This document shows positions 13,764 through 26,225 of a stretch of DNA of 64,000 nucleotides, piece by piece. The notes under the pieces are model-generated. The model was given only the letters and a program-made list of their open reading frames with translations. It did not search any database and had not been told where the DNA came from. Numbering within the stretch: the stretch's first letter is position 1; each line of letters starts with the position of its first letter. A program made the position numbers and the translations under genes. This stretch comes from Pectinophora gossypiella (Eukaryota > Arthropoda > Insecta > Lepidoptera > Gelechiidae), in assembly GCF_024362695.1 (NCBI RefSeq), contig NC_065415.1:6241438-6305437 (forward strand). The letters are read 5' to 3'.

Positions 13764-14998
13764 CTGCGAAAAAAAATAGTTTTTTAAATTACTCACTTTC
13801 AAGGACTGAATAAATAATTACAACACTAGAATAGAATTCATACTAAAAGTCCTACAAAATAAAAAAGAAATTGAGCATAAATTCATCCAGGCTAGTCGCT
13901 TATTTTCTAGTAATTCTCTCTACTATAAAACAGTAACATTTACACATCGTAGCAATAAAGATCGTAGCAAGCTACGGGCTACGAGCGCTACGCGGCGTAG
14001 CGGCAGACATTGCACAATTTGTTAACCTCCTGAAATTGCCTCCACGCTTGTTCCACTCTTCTCTTTTCTTTTTCACACACGACAAGAATTAAAATAATAA
14101 GAGTGAAATTTAGCTCATAATAGGTACATTGTAAAATTTTAGTAAGGGCACTTTTTTAACACTTAGCTAAACAAAGGTTACAAGGTATAGTCAAACTGTT
14201 ATTAGATATATTTCGACTTCTTTAATTTAATGTTAAAATTAAGAAGGAAATTATTGGGAAAAGCGTTTAGCTATCGAGAATCAAGAGTTTAGCTTACGTA
14301 TCAAGTGAGTTACTTGAATGATTTAAGTATGATTTACTAACAAGACACAGGGGCATCTAAGTAAGCTAATTTCACTCAAACACAGTCTGTATAGTCTAAA
14401 CTGTTCCTCTAATGTCATCAGAGTCCATTGTGGGTGCACAAAGCGGCTCTTAGTATCGAACTGAGAGCCGCAGTCATCATTCATAGTCTAAGAGCAGTTC
14501 GGTGCCAATTTTCCATTACCTCGGTGGCTCTAAGGCCAAGACGGCAAATGTTTACTATGTGATCGTCGCATTGTCTGTTGTTCACAGGCGCGGATCCAGA
14601 CGATTTTAATTGGCGTTCATGATTGTATGGTACCTACCAATTTCCAATTAGTTTTAAGTAATTTAGTCTCAAAGTTTAGTGTAGTTTATTTTGTTAACAT
14701 TTTATTTTTGCAGCTACTTTTTCTCGGTTACACAGTTCGAAAGACTGGAGTAGTTGTATAATGGATGGATCAACAATCTCTTTTTTTAATACTGTTTTTA
14801 TAGCACTCACCTGTGCTTAGGGTCTTATTTTTTTGACCACAGTTTGAAAGTATTTCTGTTACGTAAAGGATATTTCGTCTTAGACAAAGTACTGACGCCC
14901 ATCATGCAGAACTCCAAGTAATCCAAAGATTACTTACAGCCACTTTTGATATTGACGTTCTAAATCAAAATATGGTTCCCTAGCCTATCCTCATCCAG

Positions 14999-15318
14999 TG
15001 GTCGTGGTAGCCCAGTTAAAAGAACGCTTGACTCTCACTGTAAGGTCGCAGGTTCCAATCCGGCATGGGCCTAAACCTATGATTTTCGAAATCGTTTTTC
15101 GAATTCATGTTTGGATCATAAAAATATCACATGCTGTGAAGGAAAACATCGTGAAGATACTTAGATACCCGAGAAATGCGTTTCGGAGGTGTGTGACCTA
15201 GCTTGTATTGGGCTGGCTTTCCCTTCGCGGGGAATGTCAGATAGGCAGTCACTTGTGTAAAAAACCGGACCTATCAAATCTTCAGGTTAGGTAAGCGGAC
15301 CCTGTGAGAAAAGGAATA
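14999..15318 (+). mobile_element. SINE-B copy
   Basis: Head gtcgtggtagcccagtt, B box ggttccaatcc, body gaaggaaaacatcgtgaag, tail ggaccctgtgagaaaaggaa. Lies in kn intron 4. Confidence 0.85.
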
Positions 15319-16748
15319 TTCCCCTGATCCATTAAGCTGCATAAGATATACGTAAATTAAATTTAAAGACATGGTCGGACAGAATTATAATTACGACATT
15401 AATTAATTAGAATTAAGCCCATAATTGTGTATGACCCTTCAAAATGACCCCCAATTGACATTGACACTTAGTTCGTACCTGGCAACATTGTCTGTCTCGA
15501 CGTCTTCGGAATACAAGATTCACTGTTGCACTCGATAGCAGTCTTACTTGAACAACATAGGGTTCATAATTGCTTACATCAGTCGAAAATGTAGTGTGTG
15601 AACGAATATCTTGTAGGTATTTTTAATGAAGTAGTTAAATATCAGTGTGTTTCATTACGAATTTATAATTTATACGTTTGTAAATTGATAAAGATAAGTC
15701 TTACCACCGAGTAATATAATTCAATTTCGCAATAAGTGTAAATAAGAAGAAGCGATATCTTCTAACTTTGGAGTAGGTACAATATTTAGTACGCGATTCT
15801 GGACATATTTTAATCTACCGTTTAAAATTATAGATTAAATAAAATAGGGTCGATCTTAACGGATTACTCTTTTAATAAAGATTTTCATTTTTTAATTAAA
15901 TACAATTGGAATAATCATAATCACAGTGTTGGAGTAGTCCACAGCCGAATTCAATAAAATCGAAGTTATCTATTCCGTGTTCATTAGAGGGGTGACCATT
16001 TTATAGCTTTCTAGGCTCCTTACATGCTTTGTAGTGCACATGAAAGTTCAGCTTAATGCCTTGGAAATACTATATCGTTGCTGTTCAGCTACTTAACTCC
16101 AGCTTAGACAGCTCAACCACAACATTTACAAATCAATCTCGCGATCCTTATTCGATACGGACACGGCGTATCTACGCTTTTTCATCACTATCATAATTTT
16201 TTTTGTCTATCATCATCTTATTTTTTGTCTACCAAAGGTCAATTCTTTAAGTTCCTTATAAGACACAACATAATTTGTTCCGCGTAAGCTTTTCTCGGTC
16301 TTTCCTTCCTCTCTTTCCTTCTATGATGTTTTTATTAATCGTTGTGTCTCATTGAGTGTCCAATCAACTTGACTCTTCTGCCTTCAATAACTATTTGTCT
16401 CTTCGGAATGAAGAAGTATCGAATTTTCATATTGCCAAAGTAAAATCTTCTCGGATAACAGTTTCTCGAAATTCAGTTTTTAAACCCATATTCAAATCAG
16501 CCGAAAGAATTTCGGCGTCCAATTTCGAACATATTACGTCCGCGCAGCCTTCACGATTCAAGACTAAAGTATGTCCGAGGAGGGGTTAGGTAAACCTATT
16601 TCAGACGCTGGTGGGGAGCGGAGAGTTACTGTTCTATACGTAGTATTATTCCTTATTCTATGCTCAGGTTCCATAATGTCGTCTCCACGCAAGCTCGTAA
16701 GTTACCCGAATGGCCGCTACATAGACATTTTGAAAACAAAATACTTAC

Positions 16749-16812
16749 CATTAGCATAAAGTAATTGCAGTCTGTACTGGATGCCGTTATTTGTTTTCTG
16801 GCCTTCAGCTTC
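16749..16812 (-). CDS. kn: kn exon 4, COE DNA-binding domain
   Basis: Short 64 bp exon encoding EAEGQKTNNGIQYRLQLLYAN plus one base. TNNGIQYRLQLLYANG is a signature COE peptide. The acceptor TTGTTGCAG and donor GTAAG are clear. Phase 0 in and phase 1 out match exons 3 and 5. Confidence 0.95.
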
Positions 16813-17132
16813 CTGCAACAAACGGGTTATTGAGTTCAAGATCGTTTTGAGGGAAAAATTAGAAAAATATGTTTAAGTTTATTTTGTTTATTATTACCTA
16901 CAATATACAACCTCCTTGTTTTTGTTTCTAATGTGACGCTTTGATAATTTTAGTTCTCCTTCACTTATAATAAGTGTAAGAAAGAGATGGCACTAGTAAA
17001 AATTAAGTCAACGGTTGCCCTCGGCGCCAATATATATTTTTAATTTTAATATGAATTTAAATTTAACAGTTCCAAAACCTAGCTCTATCTCTCTCTTGCA
17101 CTTATACGTAGTTTTCTTCAATCGTATGTCTT

Positions 17133-17358
17133 GTAAGGGGGATAACCAACCCTGTTGTCAAGGTTATTATTTAGTCCCTGGCATGGCTTATGTACCGACT
17201 CGTTACTTCCGTCAGAGAGTAATAACCGAACCCACGGCTTAACGTGCTTTCTGAAGCACGGATTCTTACTTTCGGATAATCAGGTGGTGAGATTGTAATG
17301 TCCTAACTAAACCAGGGATCACAAAGTGTTTTTTTTTTTTTGTGATATCTCCCCACCG
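17133..17358 (-). mobile_element. SINE-A partial copy
   Basis: Diverged minus-strand copy with central domain and the catcacaaagtg segment. The tRNA-like head is missing or unrecognisable after the ccccaccgg motif. A LINE 3' end of the aataaggccgcc family follows at 17438-17550 on the plus strand. Confidence 0.65.
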
Positions 17359-17437
17359 GAATTACTTATAGTAAAGTACTGCAGTATTTTTTTTGCACTG
17401 TCTATCCCGCTACATTCATATCCTATACCTAAAGGTT

Positions 17438-17550
17438 GCCTGGAAGAGATTGCTACCTTAGCAATAAGGCCGCCTGTTGTACTACCAATTTAATTATAAT
17501 ACTATATTTTTTTATGTGATTTAAGTGCAATAAAGAGTTTTTGTATTTGT
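17438..17550 (+). mobile_element. LINE 3' end fragment (aataaggccgcc family)
   Basis: Second copy of the 3' end also seen at 6950-7085 and 37495-37592: tggaagagattgct, aataaggccgcc, then gtgcaataaag and an A-rich end. No coding part. Confidence 0.55.
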
Positions 17551-18237
17551 ATTTTAAAAGATGTCAAACTTAAATAAAATTAATTGAGATTGTCGGAAAA
17601 CTGCCTAATATAATTATACCCGTCTAGTATAGATTATGAACGTAACTTTCTCTAACAATAAAACGCCGGAACAAGTCTATAGTGCTTTAAGTGCCCTATA
17701 CATGCTTATACTGAAGCGTAAATTTAAGGGCGACACACGTATCGTAAAAATGCGTACAGGAATGTTTACCCTGTGAATAGTTAACTTGGGACTGGTCGGG
17801 GAAGACAAACAAGAAGTGTGAACGCCGCGCAACGACATCTAGCGACTAAACGAGTAACTTATTGGGATAAATATTTATATTTGTGTAACCTACATAGTAA
17901 TTGACTTATTTTACATTGTTTTCCACTAATAAAATAAGTTTTGTCAAGTCTTTTGTCAAAAGGTTAACGTCGTGTCTTATAGGGAAGTCAAGGAATTGGC
18001 CTTTGATAGACTGTAATGGAAAATGCTGCACCGACAAGAGCGTGGCTCTTAAATTGATGATGATAAAGTCTTTTGTACGCATATGGTCAAAGTTCAGAAT
18101 AGTATGAATAGTCCCCGCTTACTGAACTTTTCATTTTATAACTATTATAATATGATATGCGTAAAGTATTTGATAAAAGTTACCTAGAAGTCTAGAAGCA
18201 GGACTGTAATCCTATTTCTATTGTATAATCAGACACT

Positions 18238-18611
18238 CATCATCATTTCACTAGTATTATCCCGTTTTTCACAGGGTCCACAACAAATTTCTGGTTAGGT
18301 ACCAGAAATTTTGACAGGTTTTATACAGAAGCGACTGCCTGTCTGACCTTCCAACCCGCAAAGGGAAAACCAGCCCAATACCAGGTTAGGTATTTTCCTT
18401 CACCGCTGAGCACGTGATAATCATTTATGATCCAAACATCATCATCATCAATAGCCGTATGACGCCCACTGCTGGGCATAGGCCTCCCCCAATGATCCAA
18501 ACATGAATTCGAAAACAAATTCGACAATCATTGATTTTTGCCCGTGCTGGATTAGAACCTGGGACCTCAAAGTGAGAGGCAAGCGTTTTACCAATTGGGC
18601 TACACGGCTCA
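18238..18611 (-). mobile_element. SINE-B with a 52 bp insertion
   Basis: Minus-strand SINE-B (tail ctagtattatcccgttttt at left, head tgtagcccaattggtaaaac on the minus strand at right). It is interrupted at 18440-18491 by an insert flanked by 13 bp direct repeats atgatccaaacat (18427-18439 and 18492-18504). Confidence 0.85.
18440..18491 (-). mobile_element. tail-only retroposon insertion (52 bp)
   Basis: On the minus strand the insert reads from tgggggaggcctatgcccag through cagtgggcgtcatacggcta and ends in a gatgatgatg tail. That is just the last ~50 bases of the RTE-type LINE/SINE 3' end. The 13 bp target duplication shows it is a complete insertion event, not a deletion remnant. Confidence 0.85.
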
Positions 18612-20058
18612 ATCAGACCCTATCAGTTTAAAATACGAAAGCCAAGAGTTCTTTTACCTCGATTTTGTTTTAGGTACTTACTACGCACTATAGAAGCGCT
18701 TATTCCGGTTAAGTAGTTAATGGTGAATCAATATAATACTTCACGTCAAAAAAGTAGCGTAAATATTGTACATGTGCAAAAGTAGTTATTATTTTAATCA
18801 TAATTCGGTTTATAGCCGTCCTTCAAATAAAAACAATTTGCTCTGTTTAGTTATTTAATTATTCCACTCAAGCAGGTTATAACTATAAAATAAAGGATAT
18901 TGTAAAATAAGTATATCAGTGAATAAAAGTATTCTATTTATAATAAGTTGGTGTTGTTTTTATTATTATTATTTACATTATTTATATCCGAATACTTTAT
19001 TATTTTTTTTTAATATAAAATAGACACACACTAGGAGCTACCTAGAGCGCTACGCTACGCTATGTGAATCAAATACTTAGCTTAAATATTCTTCTTTTTA
19101 TTTATGCGAATGAAAACTATACAAGAAACAGGCTATTTAAAAATGAATTAAAATTATTTCCTTAAATTATTATTGTCATTGTGTTTATAGGTCACCGGTT
19201 ATCTTCCTACGTTCAAACAAGTTTAAGTACAAAAAATCTTTACACATGCCACCAACGAGCTGCTGATTATGTAAATATTGTCATGCACACAATAGAAATC
19301 ATGTCGAACATATCCTGATTGATGGAGGAGCCTAACCCTGATGCTATCAGCTAAAGGATTTTATTGATAAACAGTAATAACTTAGTATTGAAAGGGACTT
19401 GTTTGACTAACTTGAGTATTACGATAATGCCTTTTGAAATATTATGACGTGAGGACGCAAAAAAAATATCGACTCTCGCTCGGATTTTAATCAAATATTT
19501 GACATTTTGTATAATTATCCTACTGTGTCAAATTAATGAAAAGTTATCATCATTACAAACAGATAATAATACTTTTGAGATGATTTATGGAAACAGTAAA
19601 ATTTAAAAAAAAAATTATAAAAACAGGTTTCAGTACTTATAAGCCTCTAATAATGACATCACTATGGTAATGAACGTCGCAACACTCTGGCTTACGTACT
19701 TTGATAGATTTACTTCATGCTGCGCATTGAGGCTATTGTAAAATATAAGCCGTTCTGTTTAATTTTTTATAAATTTAAATTCAGTCTAATATGTTTTACT
19801 TATAATACTATCACCTTATTCCTAAAATATAATAAAATAATAAATATTTGGCGGTATCTGGTACTGAACGTTGACCAAACTGTTATAAATAGCTATTATT
19901 TTGTCAATGGGAGATAGCTGGTACTTATAGCATAATATGTTATACCAGCAGTGCTTTATATCTTTTGATTCTGTCACTATCATAAGTGTACCCATAGTTG
20001 TTAAGTTAATTGGTCTAATAAATGTATTTTTTTAGTAATTATAGACTATAGAACTCAC

Positions 20059-20215
20059 TTGGTCCTTCTCAATGAACCCGATGAAGGCGGTGCGCTCGAT
20101 CTCGACCGGTTGCCCGGCGCGGTCGTACAGAGCCACTACGAAGTGGAAGAAGTTGCTCTTGCGCAGGTTGCTGGGCGGCTGCTTCTCGAAGTGCGCGCGG
20201 CCCACGCCCACGCTG
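20059..20215 (-). CDS. kn: kn exon 3, start of COE DNA-binding domain
   Basis: Encodes SVGVGRAHFEKQPPSNLRKS and continues NFFHFVVALYDRAGQPVEIERTAFIGFIEKDQ (shown here in two parts), a near-invariant COE family segment. Donor GTGAGT follows 20059. The acceptor is a tandem TAG-CAG: using TAG starts the exon at 20215 and using CAG starts it at 20212. Both keep frame and differ by one Ser residue. High GC and third-position bias also mark it as coding against AT-rich flanks. Confidence 0.97.
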
Positions 20216-20539
20216 CTATTTGGGTGGAAACAACACGACGGTCAATATGACGAATACATAGAATAGAATAGAAAAAGTTTATTATAAAAGGACGCCACAC
20301 ACAAAAAAAAGACAACAACATCACATCAAATTTCCACTAAAACAATTACAAAAAAGAAAGACGGATGTTTTTCGAAATGACCATAAGGTGGTGGTGGACG
20401 TCCTGAGATAAAAGAGCCTCACTCAGCACAAGTCGCGGCGTGAACCACGACGCTGATATTATGTGGACCCTGTTAGGTGACGCACGATATACCTACATAG
20501 TAAGTATAGCTAATGTTATTCACTTATTGATGTAAGCAA

Positions 20540-20640
20540 GTAAGTCGTAACATGAGCTATGTAAAGGGTCTTTGGCGGGTCAATAATAACCTTAATGATG
20601 AGTTTGGTAATCTACCTCACAACCCACACGATAAGAAGAA
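20540..20640 (+). mobile_element. SINE-A 3' fragment
   Basis: Only the last third of SINE-A: catgagctatgtaaagggtc, tttggcgggtcaataataac and the acctcacaacccacacgata end. It lies upstream of kn exon 3, in intron 2. Confidence 0.7.
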
Positions 20641-23104
20641 ATTCCCTAAAATAAACGTTAACGCTCAGCGGTAAAAAAGAAACGTTTATTGCGGACAATT
20701 TAACCAGTGGGTAGGTAATTTCACCAAGTTTCAACTTACGGCATTGTCAACTACAACACTGACAAACGTCAGCGCCTAGAAGAATAGCAACATAAAAAAT
20801 AAATTGTTTTTAATAATAATAATCGGCTCTAGAAATAAGCTTCCTCTAGAGTTCGAGATTGCGAGATTTTATGACAATATTTAAAAATCGTAAAGTAGAA
20901 AAAAAAAAACAAAAATATATTTCCGCTTGGCCCCCAAAGCTGTGATAATCGCATTTGATTTCAAACTAATAGACCGCAAAATCAACAAATGTCCCCAACT
21001 GCAGATTGACTTCTCAAAGCAAAAAGTATCGTAACGGAACCATCTGGGGCCATAAATTAAAATTTCTTTCGGCAAGCCCCTTATTTGTGTCCCCATTTGT
21101 CAATAGTCACTGCCATTCTGCCACCGAGCCATTATATTAGCATATTCCTTTAAAACCGCAAGATGATGAAAGAAAGCAGAAAACAATATACTTCATAATC
21201 CTTTTAAATTGATTTACAACAGGACCCGTTAATTCTGCTTTGAAAAAAAAAATGTTTGCGAATTTATTGTTTACTTTTTTGCGTCAACCCTTGCGCATTG
21301 TGTGGTGAGAATGACTGGCAAAAGTTAAAGGAATGTGTCAGGAATGTTTTTCTTAATGTACTTATTACAATATTATTGTTAATCTTAAGAAATTTAATCT
21401 AGAAAAAAATAGAAAAAAGAAATTAAAAGCTTTTTTTGTGGTCGAACGCTAACATAATAGGTATGTTTAATTCAAAAATAAAGTAATTTAAAAATAAAAC
21501 ATTTAAAACGTAGGTAAACAAATGCCGTTATATTAATTAGGGATTTTGGGATGTCTTTATGATAAAATACGTATATATAAACTGAATAATACATAACATA
21601 TATCCCTTCCCTTGTCAACCGCTGTAAAAACAGGTGGGTTGTATAGATGGTATAAATAATCCTTAAAATTATAATATTAATCACAAAATTCCAAAATATC
21701 AATACCACAAATGAAGTGACGACACACAAATGGCACCACACACCCAGCTATCGATAATCGACATACGAGTTATGAAAACAAACAAAAACAACAATATCAT
21801 TTACTACCCAGTAGTTCCTAAAGTAAAGGTGTAAAGTATAATTTAGCATGATAGTGAGCATGTGGGTGGTAATACGATAGAGAATTTCAAATGTACGCTG
21901 TTCATCAAATCTTCGGACGCATTTCTCATTGTTGCTACCAATGTGTGGCATTCGTGTAGTGATGACCAATATTTTAGAGTCGATAATTTATCAATTTCAT
22001 ATTGTATAAGTTGGTTTTATGTATAATTCATTATATCAACAATGTTACTAATAACGCCTATTTGTTTAAGAAAGATGGTAAAAAAACGGGTGTGAACTGG
22101 TCAGAGGAGAGGTGGCAGAATGTCAGAAGATGTGATGATATGTGATACCTCTGCTTAAAATCCTATTGTATAAAAATTTGAATTTAATTTTAAATACATA
22201 AATAACAAGCCACTACTTGTATGTCTACTAACAGGCTGAATAACTACAGAGATTGTAATAATTTTGTGTAACATCCTTTTGTATTCACAAATAAAGATTT
22301 TGATTTCACTTGATTTGATTTGATGTGTGCGCGGTTGTTTACATTATTGAAAGACTTAAAAAATAATACTTAAATGGGTCTTTAAATATTTCTTTAATAT
22401 ATCTTTAGTTACTAATTTATACAATGTTTTAGTTGGTAAACTGGTAATTCGTTGAATTCACCATAAATATCTACTAAGACCTCTACAAGAATTCCTGACA
22501 CCTCACCACCTCGATATCGAGAAGGAACTTATATTGCGCCCCAGCATAACGCGTGCGTGCCGTATTACGCTATGGTGGCCCATTCATCTCCGCTGCAGAA
22601 TTTGCGTAAACAAATTGGTTTTGCGATTGCCATTTTATACTCCCGCGTGCGACACTCCATTGTTTTATTTATTGGAGCAGTTTTCGACAGAGCCCACGTT
22701 TAAGCACTGCTTTTTTACTAACAGATCGCTGGTTCTTTGTCATTCTTCAGCATTTTTGCTACTGAGTTTTACCTACCCAGTTATTGAAAGATAGGTAAGT
22801 ATAGGTAAGTTTACATTCTTCTCCTGTTTTTGTGGGTTGTGAGGTGGATTATCAACCTCAGCAATCTTGGTGTCAGGGTTATTATCGGAATCTACATTGC
22901 CACACTTGGTTAGGTTTATCAAACCACAGGAAGTATTTATATGTCTTTCGAGATTTGATTTTCACTTGTTTTGCTAAAACCAGCCTTAGTTGATAGACAG
23001 CAAACAGCCAAACGAATATTTATTTATTCCTATTATCAATAAACTATAGAAAACTCAACAAATAATTCAGCTCCAGACAACAAACACTTCAATACTCCGA
23101 TACC

Positions 23105-23366
23105 GACCCCGCCGGCGTGGTCGACGATTACCCCCATTCAGCGCTTATTGCTATCGATCCACTAGAGTCGATTAATTCTTTCAAATATTTTCCTCTCAGA
23201 CGGCGCCCTGAGCCGAGGTTCGCGTCCAACTGGGCACCCTCAGGCCTGTTGTCTTACATTTTATACCGAGTGAGAGACCTCAGCGCTCCCTATTTGTCCG
23301 GCCAAGTATTTAATGCCATGACAAATAGGGAGTGCTGATACAATAAGTCACGTCAAAAAAAAAACA
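23105..23366 (+). mobile_element. retroposon family G, best copy
   Basis: Includes tcgacgattaccccc, ctatcgatccactagagtcg, caggcctgttgtcttacatt, tcagcgctccctatttgtcc and ends aataagtcacgtcaaaaaaa (A tail). The same element appears in reverse at 61227-61432. Tail-only pieces lie at 12885-12960, 25925-25995 (-), 34907-34960 (-), 40670-40732 and 44213-44280. Class uncertain; the A tail points to a retroposon. Confidence 0.65.
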
Positions 23367-23960
23367 ATAATAAAAAAATCCAACTAAAGAAATACACCAC
23401 TAAAAAAACTATTTAAAAAATGACACCACATTAACAGATGGAAACTCAAAAACCACACGAAATGATCATAATCATAAGTACAATGAAAATAATGAACTTA
23501 TGCAATGGAAACATTTGGTACAGTACACCGCAATATGATGTATTGATGCGAGTTGGAATTAGTGCATATTGTTTGAAGTACGCCCTTGCGACATCTGGCG
23601 CGTTTTAGGTGATGTGGTCTTTCTTGTTTATTCTGGCAGTGAAGCTGTTTGGATATCTGTGCTTAATTTTAGTCAAGAGTACTTTTTTATTTATTTAACA
23701 ATTTATCGACTAACCGGCAGAGGATTGTAGTTGAGTACAGTTTGTGTGGTTGAGTATACCAACAGGGTGTTATTGTATATTTTCTCCAAATAAAACACTA
23801 GACAACGATGTCTTTTCTTCTAAAAAAGAAAAGAAATAAAATAAAATATTATTGAATTAAGTTCGGCTAGAATACAACATATTTTATAATATTTGAATGG
23901 CACCCAGAATGGGACAATTAATAGTACTTATAATAAAATATTGTAATAGATTTTTTTAAC

Positions 23961-24256
23961 GGCCTCATTGGTCCTGTGGTTGAGCGTTGGACTCACGATC
24001 CGGAGGTCCCGGGTTCGAATCCCGGTGGGGACATATCATAAAAATCACTTTGTGATCCCTAGTTTGGTTAGGACATTACAGGCTGATCACCTGTCAGAAA
24101 GTAAGATGATCTGTGCTTCAGAAGGCAAGTTAAGCCGTTGGTCCCGGTTACTACTTACTGAGTCATGTCAGGGGCCTTTGGCGGTTCAATAGTAACCCTG
24201 ATACCAGGGTTGATGAGGTTGGTAATCCACCTCACAACCCACACGATAGAAGAAGA
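23961..24256 (+). mobile_element. SINE-A, full length
   Basis: Head ggcctcattggtcctgtggt with A-box-like core, B box gggttcgaatcccggtgggg, then gtttggttaggacattacag, central domain, and the end ccacctcacaacccacacga followed by tagaagaaga. Good reference copy for the family. Confidence 0.9.
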
Positions 24257-26086
24257 TTTTTTCTAATTTAACAGATTCTGAATTCGTTATTACTTGTTCC
24301 TCTGTCTGCTTACGTAGTCTACATTACGTAGGTATATTATAAAATTATATTGACCAATGTATGCCCGTTTATCCATATTAATTACAAACTCAAACCCTTC
24401 AATAATATAATATGTGGCGTCAATTACACTAATTGTGTAAAATCATCAGGGTTACAAGACAAATGTAGACAGATAGCCGGCCGACGGCGATGACAGTGTC
24501 ATTTGTAACCCGCCTCTAAATCATTACCCGCCCCCTCATAGCGATTAGACCAACTTTTTAATAAATTAAATTTTGGCGCTGGTAATGACGCTTTAAGTCA
24601 TGCTGTGTGTCTAATCAACGTTTTTTTGAAATTGATCGGAAATATTTATTATCACAGAATAATCGATCATTATATTACATCACATCTAGATGAATTCTGT
24701 GCCTATATAGGATTTTCTTATATCGTATTGTTTTAGCTTACGATAGCTAATTTAAATTGAAAAAATATTTGTAATAATTATTAAGTTCCTTTGTGAACCC
24801 AACAAGGTTACTTCCACGTTATTAAATGTTTCGGTCGGTTTAATTTGAGACCTTAAAAGATTAGTTTCCAGAAATAATATCATTAACTTATTTATTTGTA
24901 AAAAAATCACTATTATTCTTCAGGTACTACCCAAAATACATCATTGCTAGGTGTAAATTTTACATGGTCGTTCATTACCAGCGCAGTCAGAGGCGAAACT
25001 GTGGCGCGCCGCACCCCATACAGTATGATTTATCACGCCCTTTGCGTTTATGAATACACACTTGTTACCACGGGTACCCGGCTTCATTATCGGCCGTGCA
25101 GAATTTGCTCGCCCCTGATTGGACGCCTATCGGATCGTAATGACTTCATTGTGTGTATCGACAGCAATGACGGCTTGACTTTTTAAAATAAATTCAAAAA
25201 AGGAACGTCATTTTGCGGCACAGGTGACTAGTGGCAGAATGTCTATTGTTATTCTGCTGTTTTTAAAAATAAGTAAGTATCCATATTCAAAAATTACTTA
25301 CGTCCACTAACATGGATGAAAATCATGGTGAAGTAAGCTCTTTGAAACAAGAATTATTTAAATGCACTTTTCATTTTACAATATATCATCATATCCAGCT
25401 TACGACATCGTATCAACAGTGGCTGCAAGTTGTCTTTGATTACTTGTGGCTCTGCCCACCCCATTAGGGATAACGGGCGTGAGTTTATGTATGTATGTAT
25501 GTATTTTACAATATAGAAAACCGTAATGCCTGTTTTAAATCTGATTTGGTATATGATATGGCACAGTGGGGTCCCCTCTTTAATCCTATACAGTTATTTA
25601 ATGTAACACCAAATAGACATTTGCTCTACTTTGTTCATTTTGTGTGTTTAATACAACTTAATGCAATTTGTGGGGGTAATAAGTTTAGTTCGCTGCTCAT
25701 TTGGTACTTTTACTCTTCCATATTAAATTTATTATTGGAATTGTAAATAAAGGGCTGTATGGCCGTTTATTTGTATTATAAGTATTTATTTTTCTATACT
25801 GTATTTCTTATGACTGTATTGGAGAGAAACGAGAAATACAGTAATAAAAAATGCTATAAACAAACGCAAAACAGGTTTCTTCTTTAGCTTGTTATTTTCA
25901 CAACCTACTTACTTAAAAACAACTCCTTTTTTTGACGTGACTTATAGTAGATTTGCCGCAAATGTCATTAACCACTTGGCCGGACAAATAAACAACTCTT
26001 GATTTCGTCCATTTCTAATGTCTTTGAGCCTCAGGCCCTCATGGCTTTGTGTAGAGTCCGCAAAAAAATAATGAACCAATACTCAC

Positions 26087-26225
26087 TTGGTATTGTCAAC
26101 TAGCGAGCTGGGCGTCATCCAGGCTCTTGTCAAAGGTTCTTCTTTGAGTGAGGTGACGGGCCCCCGAGGCTGTGTGTGGAGCCCGCCCGCCGCCTCCTGG
26201 TGGTGCAGCCCAAACATCAGGCCAC
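26087..26225 (-). CDS. kn: kn exon 2, N-terminal region
   Basis: Acceptor ...TCTGTCAG before 26225 and donor GTGAGT after 26087. Encodes 45 codons beginning GLMFGLHHQE and including GPVTSLKEEPLTRAW, the N-terminal COE motif just before the DNA-binding domain. Joining exon 1 makes GG from the split codon. The exon is GC-rich compared with the introns. Its internal ATG (MFGLHHQE) is a possible alternative initiator. Confidence 0.9.

Larger units (their letters stand above)
20216..26086 (-). other. kn intron 2 (5.9 kb)
   Basis: No exon seen. Holds SINE-A fragments (20540-20640 and near 22826-22885), a LINE 3' tail with ttgatt repeats (22190-22325), a retroposon fragment at 23105-23366, a full SINE-A at 23961-24256 and a repeat with a tatg tail (25385-25500). 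Two GC-richer patches (22520-22700 and 24940-25170) are not repeats I recognise and could be regulatory, but nothing in them proves it. Confidence 0.55.

Noticed and set aside
20059..20266. Two plus-strand and one minus-strand frames over kn exon 3
   Set aside because: Shadows of the GC-rich kn exon 3 in wrong frames.
23961..24033. tRNA gene candidate (A and B boxes)
   Set aside because: Part of SINE-A. The head repeats at many loci with the same SINE body, and the arms do not fold as a proper tRNA. The same applies to the heads at 31233, 39836, 45833 and elsewhere.
25495..25746. 83-codon plus-strand frame followed by AATAAA
   Set aside because: Looks like a single-exon gene end, but the peptide matches no family I know and the frame is AT-rich. 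Possibly a LINE 3'UTR.
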